A stretch of DNA of 7,452 nucleotides, taken from the NCBI GenBank assembly GCA_002396665.1, contig DGYJ01000045.1:8153-15604 (forward strand), given 5' to 3'. A model generated the notes under the pieces. It saw only the letters and a list, made by a program, of their open reading frames with translations. It was not told the origin of the DNA and ran no database searches. Position numbers and translations under genes: made by a program. This document shows positions 1-7,267 of this stretch, in pieces (positions within the stretch are counted from its first letter, which is position 1; every line of letters starts with the position of its first letter). Source of the stretch: Bdellovibrionaceae bacterium UBA5009. Its GTDB lineage: Bacteria; Bdellovibrionota; Bdellovibrionia; Bdellovibrionales; Bdellovibrionaceae.

Positions 1-2
1 GA

Positions 3-1994
3 CTTTCAGAGGTTCGAAATGCTGTAGCGCAAATTCGTGAATGGGCTGACAGTGGGATTCCTCTAAAAAATATTGCCGTCCTTTCTGCTCAGATTGAAAA
101 GTATTGGCCCATTTTAAAATCCTTTATGGATGTCGAAGGTCTTCCGGCGCAAAAAAAGCAGGTTCATTCCTTAGTAGCAAGATGGACTGTAATGAATTGG
201 TTGTCGCGCTTGCAGGTGCAGTCGAAGTCATTGGAAACTTCGGATTATGAAGTTCAATTTTATAATCCTTTTGAACAAAAAACTGATCCGGCCTTGTCCT
301 ATGATGAATTCCTAAGCTTTTTTAAAAATTTGTATGACGAGCAGGATTTGCAAAGATGGAAGAAGCTAGGTCAATTCGTCAAATCTGAATACAAAGAGGG
401 CGAAATATTAAATCGGGACCAATTTATTTTACATGCCTATTCCCATTGGTCAGATCAGCAAGAGACTTCAGATCTTGAAACGATCTACAAAGAAATACTT
501 AAAAGTGTCGATGAAAAATTTGAACTGACTTACAAGGACTGGGTGGACTGGGCAGAAAAAATTGCCACTCAAAAAGAAAAAACAATTACTGATTCCATAG
601 ATGATGGCGTGGAAATTGGTTCGTTAATGTCGGATCATTCTGCCCATGTGACCCATCGAATATTTCTTGGGGTTTGTGAAGAAGATTTTCGAACTACAAG
701 CATTTCCTTTGTGTCGTCAGAGCTGCGAAATAAAATCACCCAGGATCTAGGTTTTTCTTTAGAGGACCCAGAGCAAAACTTTAAACACTTTCAGGTTCGA
801 TGGCTTCTGCAAAGAAAATCTAAGCAAACGATTTTAAGCATTGGTTTGACAGATTTCGATGGGGCCTTGCTGACTCCACTCAGCCTTTGGTATCAGTACC
901 CCGGCCTGGATTCAAATGGTGGGGAACTTGTTTCGGCTTCGTATAAAGAATCACGCTGGGATCGACTGCAAAAATTGCCACTGCATGAAGTCTTGCAAAA
1001 AGAAAGAAAACAGACCGAGATCTTTATTCAATCCATGCAAAGTCGAATTGAAATGGACGGTGGCCTTGTGCGCGAACCATCAAGTGTGACCACGGTGCAA
1101 ACCATTTCGCCAAGCCGTATTGAAAGCTATTTAAAGTGTCCTTTTATTTATAAATCACAAAAGGTTTATCGGCTATCGGCATCCCCTGAAATTGATATTG
1201 ATGTGGACCCCATGACCCGGGGGCAGTTTGTCCATGAAATGTTTGAAAAAATTTTGACGAACTTAAAATCTGATTGGTCAGATCAGAAGATCAATGAACT
1301 GATTGAATCCATTAAGGTCGGTCGTCAGTTGGATTATTACCAGGACCAGCTTTGGCTTTTACAAAAGCGTAAGTATTTTCATTTAGCTCAAAAATTTATC
1401 AATTTTGAAAAACGTTGGCATCAGCAATACCCGGAAACCGAGAATCACAAAACTGAAATCAAATGGTCCGTGGGCTTTGATTTCACGCAGAAAATTTTTA
1501 AAAAAACAACAGCGCAGGACCTTGCGGGTGTTGTAGAGATGAATGGTCAAATTGACCGTATTGACATCAGCACCCACCAGCAGATCAGTGTGATCGATTA
1601 CAAATCCAGTTTGCCAATCACAAGTTCATTTACGAAATGGATTGAAAAAAACAATCTTCAATTGATTTTTTATGCCTGGGTTGTGGACAGGGGATTTGTT
1701 GATGGAATCAATGGCGAAATGGTGAATGCCTCTTATTATAATTTTAAAGATTTTTCCAGGGACCACGGATTTCAGCTGGAACAAGCCAGGGAAAAATTTT
1801 TACCGACGGATTTGCGTCCTAGTCAAAAAATGACTGAAGAAAGTAAGTCCAATTTATTTGAAGAATTTGAAAAGAAACTGATTGAAGTCATGGGTAAAAT
1901 TCAAGCTGGTGAATTCCAGCCTCAACCTTTCGATCTTAAAGAATGTGTCGAATGTGAATGGAAGAAATTATGTCGAGCCCCACATTTGAATTAA
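3..1994 (+). CDS. addB: AddB-type ATP-dependent nuclease subunit, 5'-truncated by window edge
   Basis: This is the second subunit of an AddAB-type helicase-nuclease, which resects double-strand DNA ends for RecA-dependent repair. The reading frame is open from the first bases (visible residues begin LSEVRNAVAQIREWAD), so the ATG at 126 is internal and the real start, with any Walker A motif, lies left of the window. The C-terminal part carries a RecB-family PD-(D/E)XK nuclease: SPSRIESYLKCPF (from 1107), His in RGQFVHEMFE (codon 1233), Asp in GQIDRID (codon 1554), Asp and Lys of the DYKS motif (codons 1596 and 1602) and the QLIFY motif (Gln codon 1659, Tyr codon 1671). Four cysteines fit the AddB iron-sulphur cluster: one at codon 1137 and a C-x2-C-x5-C set at codons 1944, 1953 and 1971. 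All nuclease residues appear intact. Its end overlaps addA by 25 bp. AddB is favoured over RecB or a generic PD-(D/E)XK protein because of the cysteine set and the helicase gene that follows. Confidence 0.88.
   Translation, partial: LSEVRNAVAQIREWADSGIPLKNIAVLSAQIEKYWPILKSFMDVEGLPAQKKQVHSLVARWTVMNWLSRLQVQSKSLETSDYEVQFYNPFEQKTDPALSYDEFLSFFKNLYDEQDLQRWKKLGQFVKSEYKEGEILNRDQFILHAYSHWSDQQETSDLETIYKEILKSVDEKFELTYKDWVDWAEKIATQKEKTITDSIDDGVEIGSLMSDHSAHVTHRIFLGVCEEDFRTTSISFVSSELRNKITQDLGFSLEDPEQNFKHFQVRWLLQRKSKQTILSIGLTDFDGALLTPLSLWYQYPGLDSNGGELVSASYKESRWDRLQKLPLHEVLQKERKQTEIFIQSMQSRIEMDGGLVREPSSVTTVQTISPSRIESYLKCPFIYKSQKVYRLSASPEIDIDVDPMTRGQFVHEMFEKILTNLKSDWSDQKINELIESIKVGRQLDYYQDQLWLLQKRKYFHLAQKFINFEKRWHQQYPETENHKTEIKWSVGFDFTQKIFKKTTAQDLAGVVEMNGQIDRIDISTHQQISVIDYKSSLPITSSFTKWIEKNNLQLIFYAWVVDRGFVDGINGEMVNASYYNFKDFSRDHGFQLEQAREKFLPTDLRPSQKMTEESKSNLFEEFEKKLIEVMGKIQAGEFQPQPFDLKECVECEWKKLCRAPHLN
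1960..1964 (+). promoter_or_regulatory. Ribosome binding site choosing the addA start
   Basis: GGAAG lies inside the last codons of addB, 5 nt before the ATG at 1970. It is downstream of the alternative ATG at 1958, so it supports 1970 as the true start of addA. Confidence 0.6.
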
Positions 1995-4975
1995 AAGATC
2001 GAATACTGCGCGCAGGGGCCGGGGCCGGGAAGACGACCACTTTGGTCAGCGAACTTATTTCGTTTTACCAGAATTTTAAAAAGTCCCATGGTGGTCGAGA
2101 ACCTAAAGTTGTAGTGACAACCTTTACCCGTAAAGCCACCCATGAATTAAAAGAAAGATTGTTGTTGGAGGCCCACAGTAAAAAGGACCATGGACTGTTT
2201 TCTTTTCTTTCGAAACCATCAAAGTTGCACGTTTCGACGATTCACGGTGTTTTGGCCCTCTTTTTAAAAAAATATTCCAGCGAAATTGGCTTAAGTCCTG
2301 ATTTCTCTTTTATGTCAGAACTTGAAGATTTAAAATTAAGAAAGAAAATTTTAAAAAGACTTCTTATCGAATTTGATCAAGGGGATGACTTTTTTGAAAA
2401 TTATCAACAAAAAGATATTTTATATTTTTTGCAACAGTTTGCAGAAAAAAGCGTCATTCATGATCACTTAACATTCTATACTGAAAACGAGTTTCGTCAG
2501 ATGGCTGTCGAGGAACTCAAATCCCGCACGGAAGCCTTACTTCTAAGCATTCAAAATATTTTAGATCAAACGACTTTATCGAATTGGCAAGAGTATTTTT
2601 CAACTCTTCTAAGACTTAAAACTTTGAATTGGGAAAATTACCCCATAGCAGAGATTCAATTGGTTATAGATTCCCTGGGGCGTCGTCCAGCCTTTAAAAA
2701 AGCTCAGCCGCCTTTTTCAGAAGATCTTTTAGATTCATTTGTTGAAAGTTTGGACTGGTTTAAAAAAAATTCTGACAATGATTTTTTTCAACCCCAATTC
2801 TGGGCGCGGATATCAAATGCAAATCGTATCTTAGATTCTTTGGGAAGATTATTTACTGAAAAGTATTGGGAAGAAAAAACAGCACGTTCGCAAATGCTGA
2901 TGACAGACTTAGAAACAATGTCCTGGTCGATCTTAAAAAAGAATCCCCAGGCCGGGATCGAGTTTTCTAAGGACTGGGATTTTTGGATGGTGGATGAATA
3001 CCAAGACACCAGTCCCTTGCAAGTGAAGCTTTTAAAGCATCTTATCGGTGACCGTCCACAATTTATTGTTGGGGACCCTCAACAAAGTATTTATCTTTTC
3101 CGCGGGGCCCAGTCGGCTGTCTTTAATCAAAAAAAGATCGAAATTAAAAATAAAGATGGTGAAGTTCGCGATCAATTTAGCAATTATCGTTCGCGCAAAG
3201 AACTGCTTTACTTTTTTAATGACTTCTTTAGTGGCCTTGACGAACCCTTTGAAAAAATGGAGCCCAAAAAAGAATTTGAATCTGGTCATTCGCCTGCAAC
3301 TTTTATTTTCTCTGAAGAAGAGCAAAGCTTTACGGATGCGGTGAAAAGAATTATCCAATTGCTGAATTTGAATGTGAAGCCAGAAGATATTTGTGTTTTA
3401 AGCCGTAATCATGCAGGACTAGAAAAAATCTCGAAACTATTAAAAGAAAAAAGAATTCCCTACGAAATTGTAGGGTCCTCTGAATTTAAAAATCGTCGCG
3501 AAGTTTTAGATGCGATACATTTTATCCGGTTCTTAATGAATCCCCATGACAACAAGAATTATTTTTCTTTACTAAGAACCCCGTGGTTCCATGTCCCAGA
3601 TGATTTTTTGATTTCAGTCGCAAATTCAAAATCCAAATCATTTTGGCGTCAATCCCAAACAGCATCGCAAGGAATGTCCACTGCCATGGTTATGGAAAGG
3701 CTTTTAGGATATTTGGATCAGTTCCATAAAGTGGGATTGAGCACAACCTTGGGGTTTTTCTACAGGGATTCAGGCCTGATTGATTCATGTTATTATTTAG
3801 ATCCATCGGGTCGGCGCGAGTCTAATCTTTGGAAACTATTTTACCGTATCAATTCTGCAGAACAAGATGGAAAGACTGCCCTTTTGAAGTTGATCCAAAG
3901 CTTAGTGGAAGAAGAGGATGTGGATCAAGCCGATCAGGATGTTGTTCCACTTTTAGAACCAGCCCGTGTGCATTTGATGACTGTCCATGCATCAAAGGGA
4001 TTACAGTTTTCCCATGTGATTTTATTGGGTCTTGGACAAGACCAGCAAAGAGCCAAGAACAATCCTTGGTGCTGTGATGAAAATGGACGTTATAGTCTTT
4101 CTTTTCGAAATCCCGAGGACCAAAGCTGGATTCACCCCATGAGCACAGTGAAAGAAACTGAAAAAAAAGTCAGCTTAGAGAAAAAAGAATCACTTCGCGT
4201 TCTCTATGTCGCCCTGACAAGGGCCAAAGAGTCCGTGACATTAATGATGGATCAAAAACCCGGGCGTTCTTCATGGCAAAGTCAGCTGCATTGGGATTTG
4301 TCGGAAGGTCAGCGCTTGATGCCTAATTATTCCTATGAAGTCGTCGCAAAAATGGATGATCAGATTTTAAACCCAATAGGTAGCGTGGGTACGGATTTAA
4401 ATTTAAACAGTTCTTGGGTGAAATCCTATCATCACATGCCAGCCGCCACTATTCAAAGTCTGTCTGCTAGTCAAATTTTAGATAAAGATATTCAAGTTCT
4501 TAAAAAAGACAGTCAAAGTCAGGATTGGTTGAAGGTTTTAAAAAAGGTTCAAAAGGGAACTGATTACCACAAAGTCTTCGAATCCCTTAAATACATTTCT
4601 GAGGCTCAGCTCAGTGAGTTTCGTAAAAACTTTTCAGATCAAAAATCTTTGGATTATGTTTTAAAGTTAGAAAATCCACCACTGCTTCAGCTTATTCAAG
4701 AAGGTTTTGTCGAGTGGGGGTTTGAATTATTGCAAAATGATGGAGCCATCTTCCGTGGACAGATTGACCTATGGGGAATTATTGATTCAACGGTTTGGAT
4801 TGTTGACTATAAAACCGGTTCCCAAAATTACAAAGAAAAAGCCTTCGAGCAAATGAAGATGTATGCCCGCTGCCTTCAGCAGATAAAAAAAATACAGCCA
4901 GTTCATCAAGTGAAGCTGGCTGCAGTTTATCCATTGGATCAGCAAACATTTGTCGAGATTTGGAAGCCTTCTTAG
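1970..4975 (+). CDS. addA: AddA-type UvrD/RecB family helicase-nuclease
   Basis: This is an ATP-driven 3'-5' superfamily 1A helicase fused to a nuclease, expected to pair with AddB in end resection. With the start at 1970 it has 1001 residues, shorter than Bacillus AddA (about 1230). Motifs in order: Walker A AGAGAGKT (15-22), motif Ia TTFTRKA (50-56), Ib STIHG (89-93), Walker B DEYQDTS (342-348), motif III GDPQQ (368-372), motif IV YRSR (406-409), motif V TVHASKG (671-677) and motif VI LYVALTRAKE (745-754). The C-terminal nuclease has His867, Asp933 in FRGQIDL, Asp946 and Lys948 in DYKTG, and Gln961 with Tyr965, so it looks catalytic. The ATG at 1970 is preferred because GGAAG sits 5 nt upstream. 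The alternative ATG at 1958 adds four residues, and a TGA at 1955 excludes any earlier start. The gene overlaps addB by 25 bp, which fits translational coupling. No classical Q motif precedes Walker A. The helicase assignment is firm. The AddA name rests on the pairing with addB. Confidence 0.92.
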   Translation: MSSPTFELKDRILRAGAGAGKTTTLVSELISFYQNFKKSHGGREPKVVVTTFTRKATHELKERLLLEAHSKKDHGLFSFLSKPSKLHVSTIHGVLALFLKKYSSEIGLSPDFSFMSELEDLKLRKKILKRLLIEFDQGDDFFENYQQKDILYFLQQFAEKSVIHDHLTFYTENEFRQMAVEELKSRTEALLLSIQNILDQTTLSNWQEYFSTLLRLKTLNWENYPIAEIQLVIDSLGRRPAFKKAQPPFSEDLLDSFVESLDWFKKNSDNDFFQPQFWARISNANRILDSLGRLFTEKYWEEKTARSQMLMTDLETMSWSILKKNPQAGIEFSKDWDFWMVDEYQDTSPLQVKLLKHLIGDRPQFIVGDPQQSIYLFRGAQSAVFNQKKIEIKNKDGEVRDQFSNYRSRKELLYFFNDFFSGLDEPFEKMEPKKEFESGHSPATFIFSEEEQSFTDAVKRIIQLLNLNVKPEDICVLSRNHAGLEKISKLLKEKRIPYEIVGSSEFKNRREVLDAIHFIRFLMNPHDNKNYFSLLRTPWFHVPDDFLISVANSKSKSFWRQSQTASQGMSTAMVMERLLGYLDQFHKVGLSTTLGFFYRDSGLIDSCYYLDPSGRRESNLWKLFYRINSAEQDGKTALLKLIQSLVEEEDVDQADQDVVPLLEPARVHLMTVHASKGLQFSHVILLGLGQDQQRAKNNPWCCDENGRYSLSFRNPEDQSWIHPMSTVKETEKKVSLEKKESLRVLYVALTRAKESVTLMMDQKPGRSSWQSQLHWDLSEGQRLMPNYSYEVVAKMDDQILNPIGSVGTDLNLNSSWVKSYHHMPAATIQSLSASQILDKDIQVLKKDSQSQDWLKVLKKVQKGTDYHKVFESLKYISEAQLSEFRKNFSDQKSLDYVLKLENPPLLQLIQEGFVEWGFELLQNDGAIFRGQIDLWGIIDSTVWIVDYKTGSQNYKEKAFEQMKMYARCLQQIKKIQPVHQVKLAAVYPLDQQTFVEIWKPS
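4884..4922 (-). terminator. Intrinsic terminator for the minus-strand envelope genes, inside addA
   Basis: Read on the minus strand, a hairpin with a perfect 7-bp outer stem (CAGCCAG, 4922-4916, pairing with CTGGCTG, 4901-4895) is followed by TA and a run of eight T (4892-4885). After a one-base bulge the stem extends by a further TTC:GAA, leaving a 7-nt loop. It lies about 50 nt beyond the lipoprotein stop codon, the usual position for an intrinsic terminator. On the plus strand the hairpin is not followed by a T-run, so it should not stop addA transcription. The whole element is inside the 3' coding sequence of addA. Confidence 0.75.
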
Positions 4976-6219
4976 CTTTGTATTTTAGCTAGGATTGCTT
5001 TTAAATCTGAAGAAGTGCTTTCCAATGTTTGTTCAGAAATGACTTTTGAATCTTTGATCAAGATCAAACTTGATGAACTTAAGTCTTTCACTTCTTTGAT
5101 TGATACTGTATTTTTATCGATTCCTTTTTCAGAATCTAAATCAATTTTTTGACCAACCACTTTGATATCGACACGAGCAAGCAATGCACAAGTCACATTC
5201 TTATCTTTAAGATCTTTTTCGATGGAAGCTGGGCAAGCGGCAACGGTAAGATTCGCATTTTGTCCAAGTTGGGCTTTCAAGGCATCAGTCATGATTGTGT
5301 ATTCAAAGATGCGAATATTTTCTTTTCCAAGCTGGGTAAAAAATAATGAATCTTTGTTTAATTTCAATGATTGCTCGCCAGAAAGTTTTAGTTTCGCATT
5401 AAGACCATCAAGACTTAATGTTTTTCCATTCACAGAGCTGACTTCAACCATGGCTTTGCGTGACTCGACGATATCATTACTAATAACTATATCAAGACGG
5501 TCCTTTGAAAAGTCAGAAATTTGCAAGTGGGAAGCTCTGTCCCAGTCAGTGGCTTTAAGTTCTAAGACGGAAGTCTCTTCCTTCAGGTCATTTTTCTTTT
5601 TTTGTAAAATCCCATAGCTTTTTAGGGCAACTTTAAATAATGGGATATAGACCATGTCTGATTCAGAAGTCAGCAATGATTTTTGTTTTGCAATTTTTAA
5701 GTTTTCAACATTTTGCACTTCTGATGTTGGCGAAGCTGATTTGCCAATTTGAAATCGGGCATCGATTTCTTCTTTTGTTAAAGCAATAGACATTTCAACA
5801 CGGCCTGATTTTAATTGTGAAGAACTGATTTCTTGGTAGGCCGTTAAATTACTTTTATCTAAACCAATCAAAATATTCACTTCGCTTTGTCCATAATTAT
5901 AGACTTCGACATTTTTGAATAAAAATTGGTATCGCTCGGGGATAGAGCTTAAAACAATTACAGCTTTGTCTGTTAAATTTAAATCAGCAACAAGCTTTTC
6001 TTGGATAGAAACATCATCGCCTTCGTTGGCTGCAGAGTTTGCTGCTCTAGCATTTCCGCTGACGCTGGCTTTAAATGTGGCACCTTGAACTTCATTAATG
6101 GCCAAAGTTCCGTTTTTTTGCTCTTCTGGCAATTCAGCGTTGCGTGTTTTTGCGCAGCTGAATGAGAGGGTCGCCGCAAGGCCTAGCGCGATGGCATTTT
6201 TAAAGAATAATGGTTTCAT
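4972..6219 (-). CDS. Putative lipoprotein of unknown function
   Basis: I do not recognise the family. The 415-residue product begins MKPLFFKNAIALGLAATLSFSC, a lysine-containing n-region, a hydrophobic stretch and a cysteine at 22, which looks like a lipoprotein signal peptide. The lipobox (S-F-S before Cys22) departs from the usual L-A/S-G/A pattern, so lipidation is probable but not certain. The mature part is soluble in character, rich in Ser, Lys, Leu and Asp, with no further membrane segment. Only two other cysteines are present (329 and 344), 15 residues apart and able to form a disulphide in the periplasm. The start is supported by AAAGGA 6 nt upstream of the ATG. The gene follows the barrel-protein gene after only 26 bp and is probably cotranscribed with it, ending at the terminator inside addA. 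Its stop codon overlaps that of addA. A role in the outer membrane alongside the barrel protein is inference from context only. Confidence 0.8.
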   Translation of the reverse strand: MKPLFFKNAIALGLAATLSFSCAKTRNAELPEEQKNGTLAINEVQGATFKASVSGNARAANSAANEGDDVSIQEKLVADLNLTDKAVIVLSSIPERYQFLFKNVEVYNYGQSEVNILIGLDKSNLTAYQEISSSQLKSGRVEMSIALTKEEIDARFQIGKSASPTSEVQNVENLKIAKQKSLLTSESDMVYIPLFKVALKSYGILQKKKNDLKEETSVLELKATDWDRASHLQISDFSKDRLDIVISNDIVESRKAMVEVSSVNGKTLSLDGLNAKLKLSGEQSLKLNKDSLFFTQLGKENIRIFEYTIMTDALKAQLGQNANLTVAACPASIEKDLKDKNVTCALLARVDIKVVGQKIDLDSEKGIDKNTVSIKEVKDLSSSSLILIKDSKVISEQTLESTSSDLKAILAKIQS

Positions 6220-6225
6220 AAAACA

Positions 6226-6231
6226 TCCTTT
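6226..6231 (-). promoter_or_regulatory. Ribosome binding site of the lipoprotein gene
   Basis: AAAGGA on the minus strand ends 6 nt before the ATG at 6219. It lies in the 26-bp gap after the barrel-protein gene, and it fixes the start used for the lipoprotein. Confidence 0.7.
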
Positions 6232-6245
6232 CGGTTATAAAAAAA

Positions 6246-7178
6246 TCAATACTTCCAAGTCACGCCCGCATAGACCACAGAGCTGTTTTCATTAAAAAAT
6301 TGAATATTGCTATCTTGTCCGTTGGCTTTAAGGGCCGAGCCAGCATTGGCATGTCCAAGCAATAATGAAATTCGGTCACTGGCTGAATATTCAAATTCTT
6401 CGGCCATCACAAAGGCTTCTTTTAAGTTATTTTGGAATGTCATCGAGTTGATATGATTAAATACAAACGTAAATGAATATTTTGAAATAGAATAATTCGT
6501 AACAAGCTTTTGATAGGCTGAATACTGATTCAGAACAGTGCCGTTGACTGCGGTGTCGGCTTCATAGAAAAGGCGTGAAAGTGAAGTTGTTAAGGTGATG
6601 CTAAGGCCTTCTGGTAATGTTCCAGAAGCCAATCCCCACTTTAAAGCGCCACCCAAGGCGCCATAGAATTTATTATTTATTCTTGAGTTTTTAGAAAGTG
6701 GTAGGGTTCCTAATACGAGGGGTGACATTGTTATAGTCGATCCCAATGGAATCGCGCTGTGGGATAGTGTTAAATCTGCATCGGCAAAATCATTGCGTGT
6801 GCTATTTTTTAAATCTTGGCTGTAAATGATTTTCGATTTGATTTTGTAGGTCTCATTGATTTGATAGGCGTTTTCAAAAGTCGTATCAAGGCTTTCGTTT
6901 GTTGTTCCATCTTTGTGATCAACAAGGGTTCGCGCCGGCGAAATATTAATTGAGCCTGTAAATGGTTTTGCCGCTGGCGCAGGAGCTGCGGCTTTCAACG
7001 AAGTTGAATTGGAGTTGCGAGCCACTGTTGGGCTTGATTTCGCACGTGAAGGAACGCTTTTTCTAAATGCACGAATAGAAGTTGCTGACCATGCATCAGA
7101 GGCCCAAACAGCACAGGCAAAGAAGCCTAATGCGGTAAGCTTAATCAAAAATTTTTGATTCAATTCCTGCGGGCCCAA
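6246..7178 (-). CDS. Putative outer-membrane beta-barrel protein, TTG start
   Basis: I do not recognise a named family. The 310-residue product has a signal peptide (hydrophobic core around LTALGFFACAVWA, likely cut between residues 26 and 32). A Ser/Ala/Pro-rich linker follows, to about residue 72, containing AAAPAPAA and many Arg and Lys but no acidic residue. The rest (about 73-310) shows alternating polar and hydrophobic strands and repeated Tyr, Phe and Ser-rich segments (for example KYSFTFVFNHI). It ends SVVYAGVTWKY, and the aromatic last residue is the usual signal for outer-membrane barrel assembly. These features indicate an outer-membrane barrel, perhaps of 8-12 strands. The start is read as TTG at 7178 because a strong GAGGAGG lies 5 nt upstream and no ATG or GTG is placed as well. 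The upstream neighbour is an L,D-transpeptidase and the downstream neighbour is a lipoprotein. Function could be a porin or a structural barrel, and the sequence does not decide. Confidence 0.8.
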   Translation of the reverse strand: MGPQELNQKFLIKLTALGFFACAVWASDAWSATSIRAFRKSVPSRAKSSPTVARNSNSTSLKAAAPAPAAKPFTGSINISPARTLVDHKDGTTNESLDTTFENAYQINETYKIKSKIIYSQDLKNSTRNDFADADLTLSHSAIPLGSTITMSPLVLGTLPLSKNSRINNKFYGALGGALKWGLASGTLPEGLSITLTTSLSRLFYEADTAVNGTVLNQYSAYQKLVTNYSISKYSFTFVFNHINSMTFQNNLKEAFVMAEEFEYSASDRISLLLGHANAGSALKANGQDSNIQFFNENSSVVYAGVTWKY

Positions 7179-7183
7179 ATAGT

Positions 7184-7190
7184 CCTCCTC
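7184..7190 (-). promoter_or_regulatory. Strong Shine-Dalgarno before the TTG start of the barrel gene
   Basis: GAGGAGG on the minus strand ends 5 nt before TTG at 7178. It is the strongest Shine-Dalgarno match seen at any start in the window and is the main reason to accept the rare TTG codon as the start. Confidence 0.75.
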
Positions 7191-7212
7191 TAGTCCTATA
7201 GGCAGGAACTAG
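7190..7212 (-). repeat. Inverted repeat (hairpin) abutting the ribosome binding site
   Basis: On the minus strand CTAGTTCCT (7212-7204) can pair with AGGACTAG (7197-7190), giving an 8-bp stem with one bulged T and a 6-nt loop. The last base of the stem is the first G of the Shine-Dalgarno. No T-run follows, so it is not an intrinsic terminator. A second AGGACTA (7186-7180) overlaps the Shine-Dalgarno and could compete for the upstream arm. The structure may control translation or be a protein-binding palindrome. Neither is shown. Confidence 0.5.
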
Positions 7213-7267
7213 CACTTCGGATGCCATCTCAGTAGGGGCTGAATCAGAATTGGACGGGTAGAATTGA

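Noticed and set aside
126..128. ATG at 126 as the true start of addB
   Set aside because: The frame is open upstream to the window edge with coherent protein sequence, there is no Shine-Dalgarno before it, and AddB proteins are much longer than 622 residues.
3032..3358. Antisense and alternate-frame open frames inside addA (for example 3032-3358 minus, 3048-3344 plus, 3829-4077 plus)
   Set aside because: They lie wholly within a helicase gene with intact motifs and show no independent domain or ribosome binding site, so they are frame shadows.
5057..5074. Inverted repeat ATCAAG/CTTGAT downstream of addA as a plus-strand terminator
   Set aside because: The 6-bp stem is AT-rich and no T-run follows. 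It is explained by lipoprotein coding sequence.
6239..6245. Run of seven T on the minus strand right after the barrel gene stop
   Set aside because: No stable GC-rich hairpin precedes it, so it is not a convincing intrinsic terminator.
6226..6263. Promoter-like GTGACT and TATAAC pair before the lipoprotein gene
   Set aside because: Spacing is 18 nt, but transcription would begin at about 6227, inside or after the Shine-Dalgarno, giving an untranslatable 5' end. Cotranscription with the barrel gene is simpler.
7110..7115. Lipoprotein reading of the barrel protein signal peptide (Cys22 in FFAC)
   Set aside because: The residues before the cysteine (F-F-A) do not make a good lipobox, and V-W-A and later Ala sites fit ordinary signal peptidase I cleavage better.
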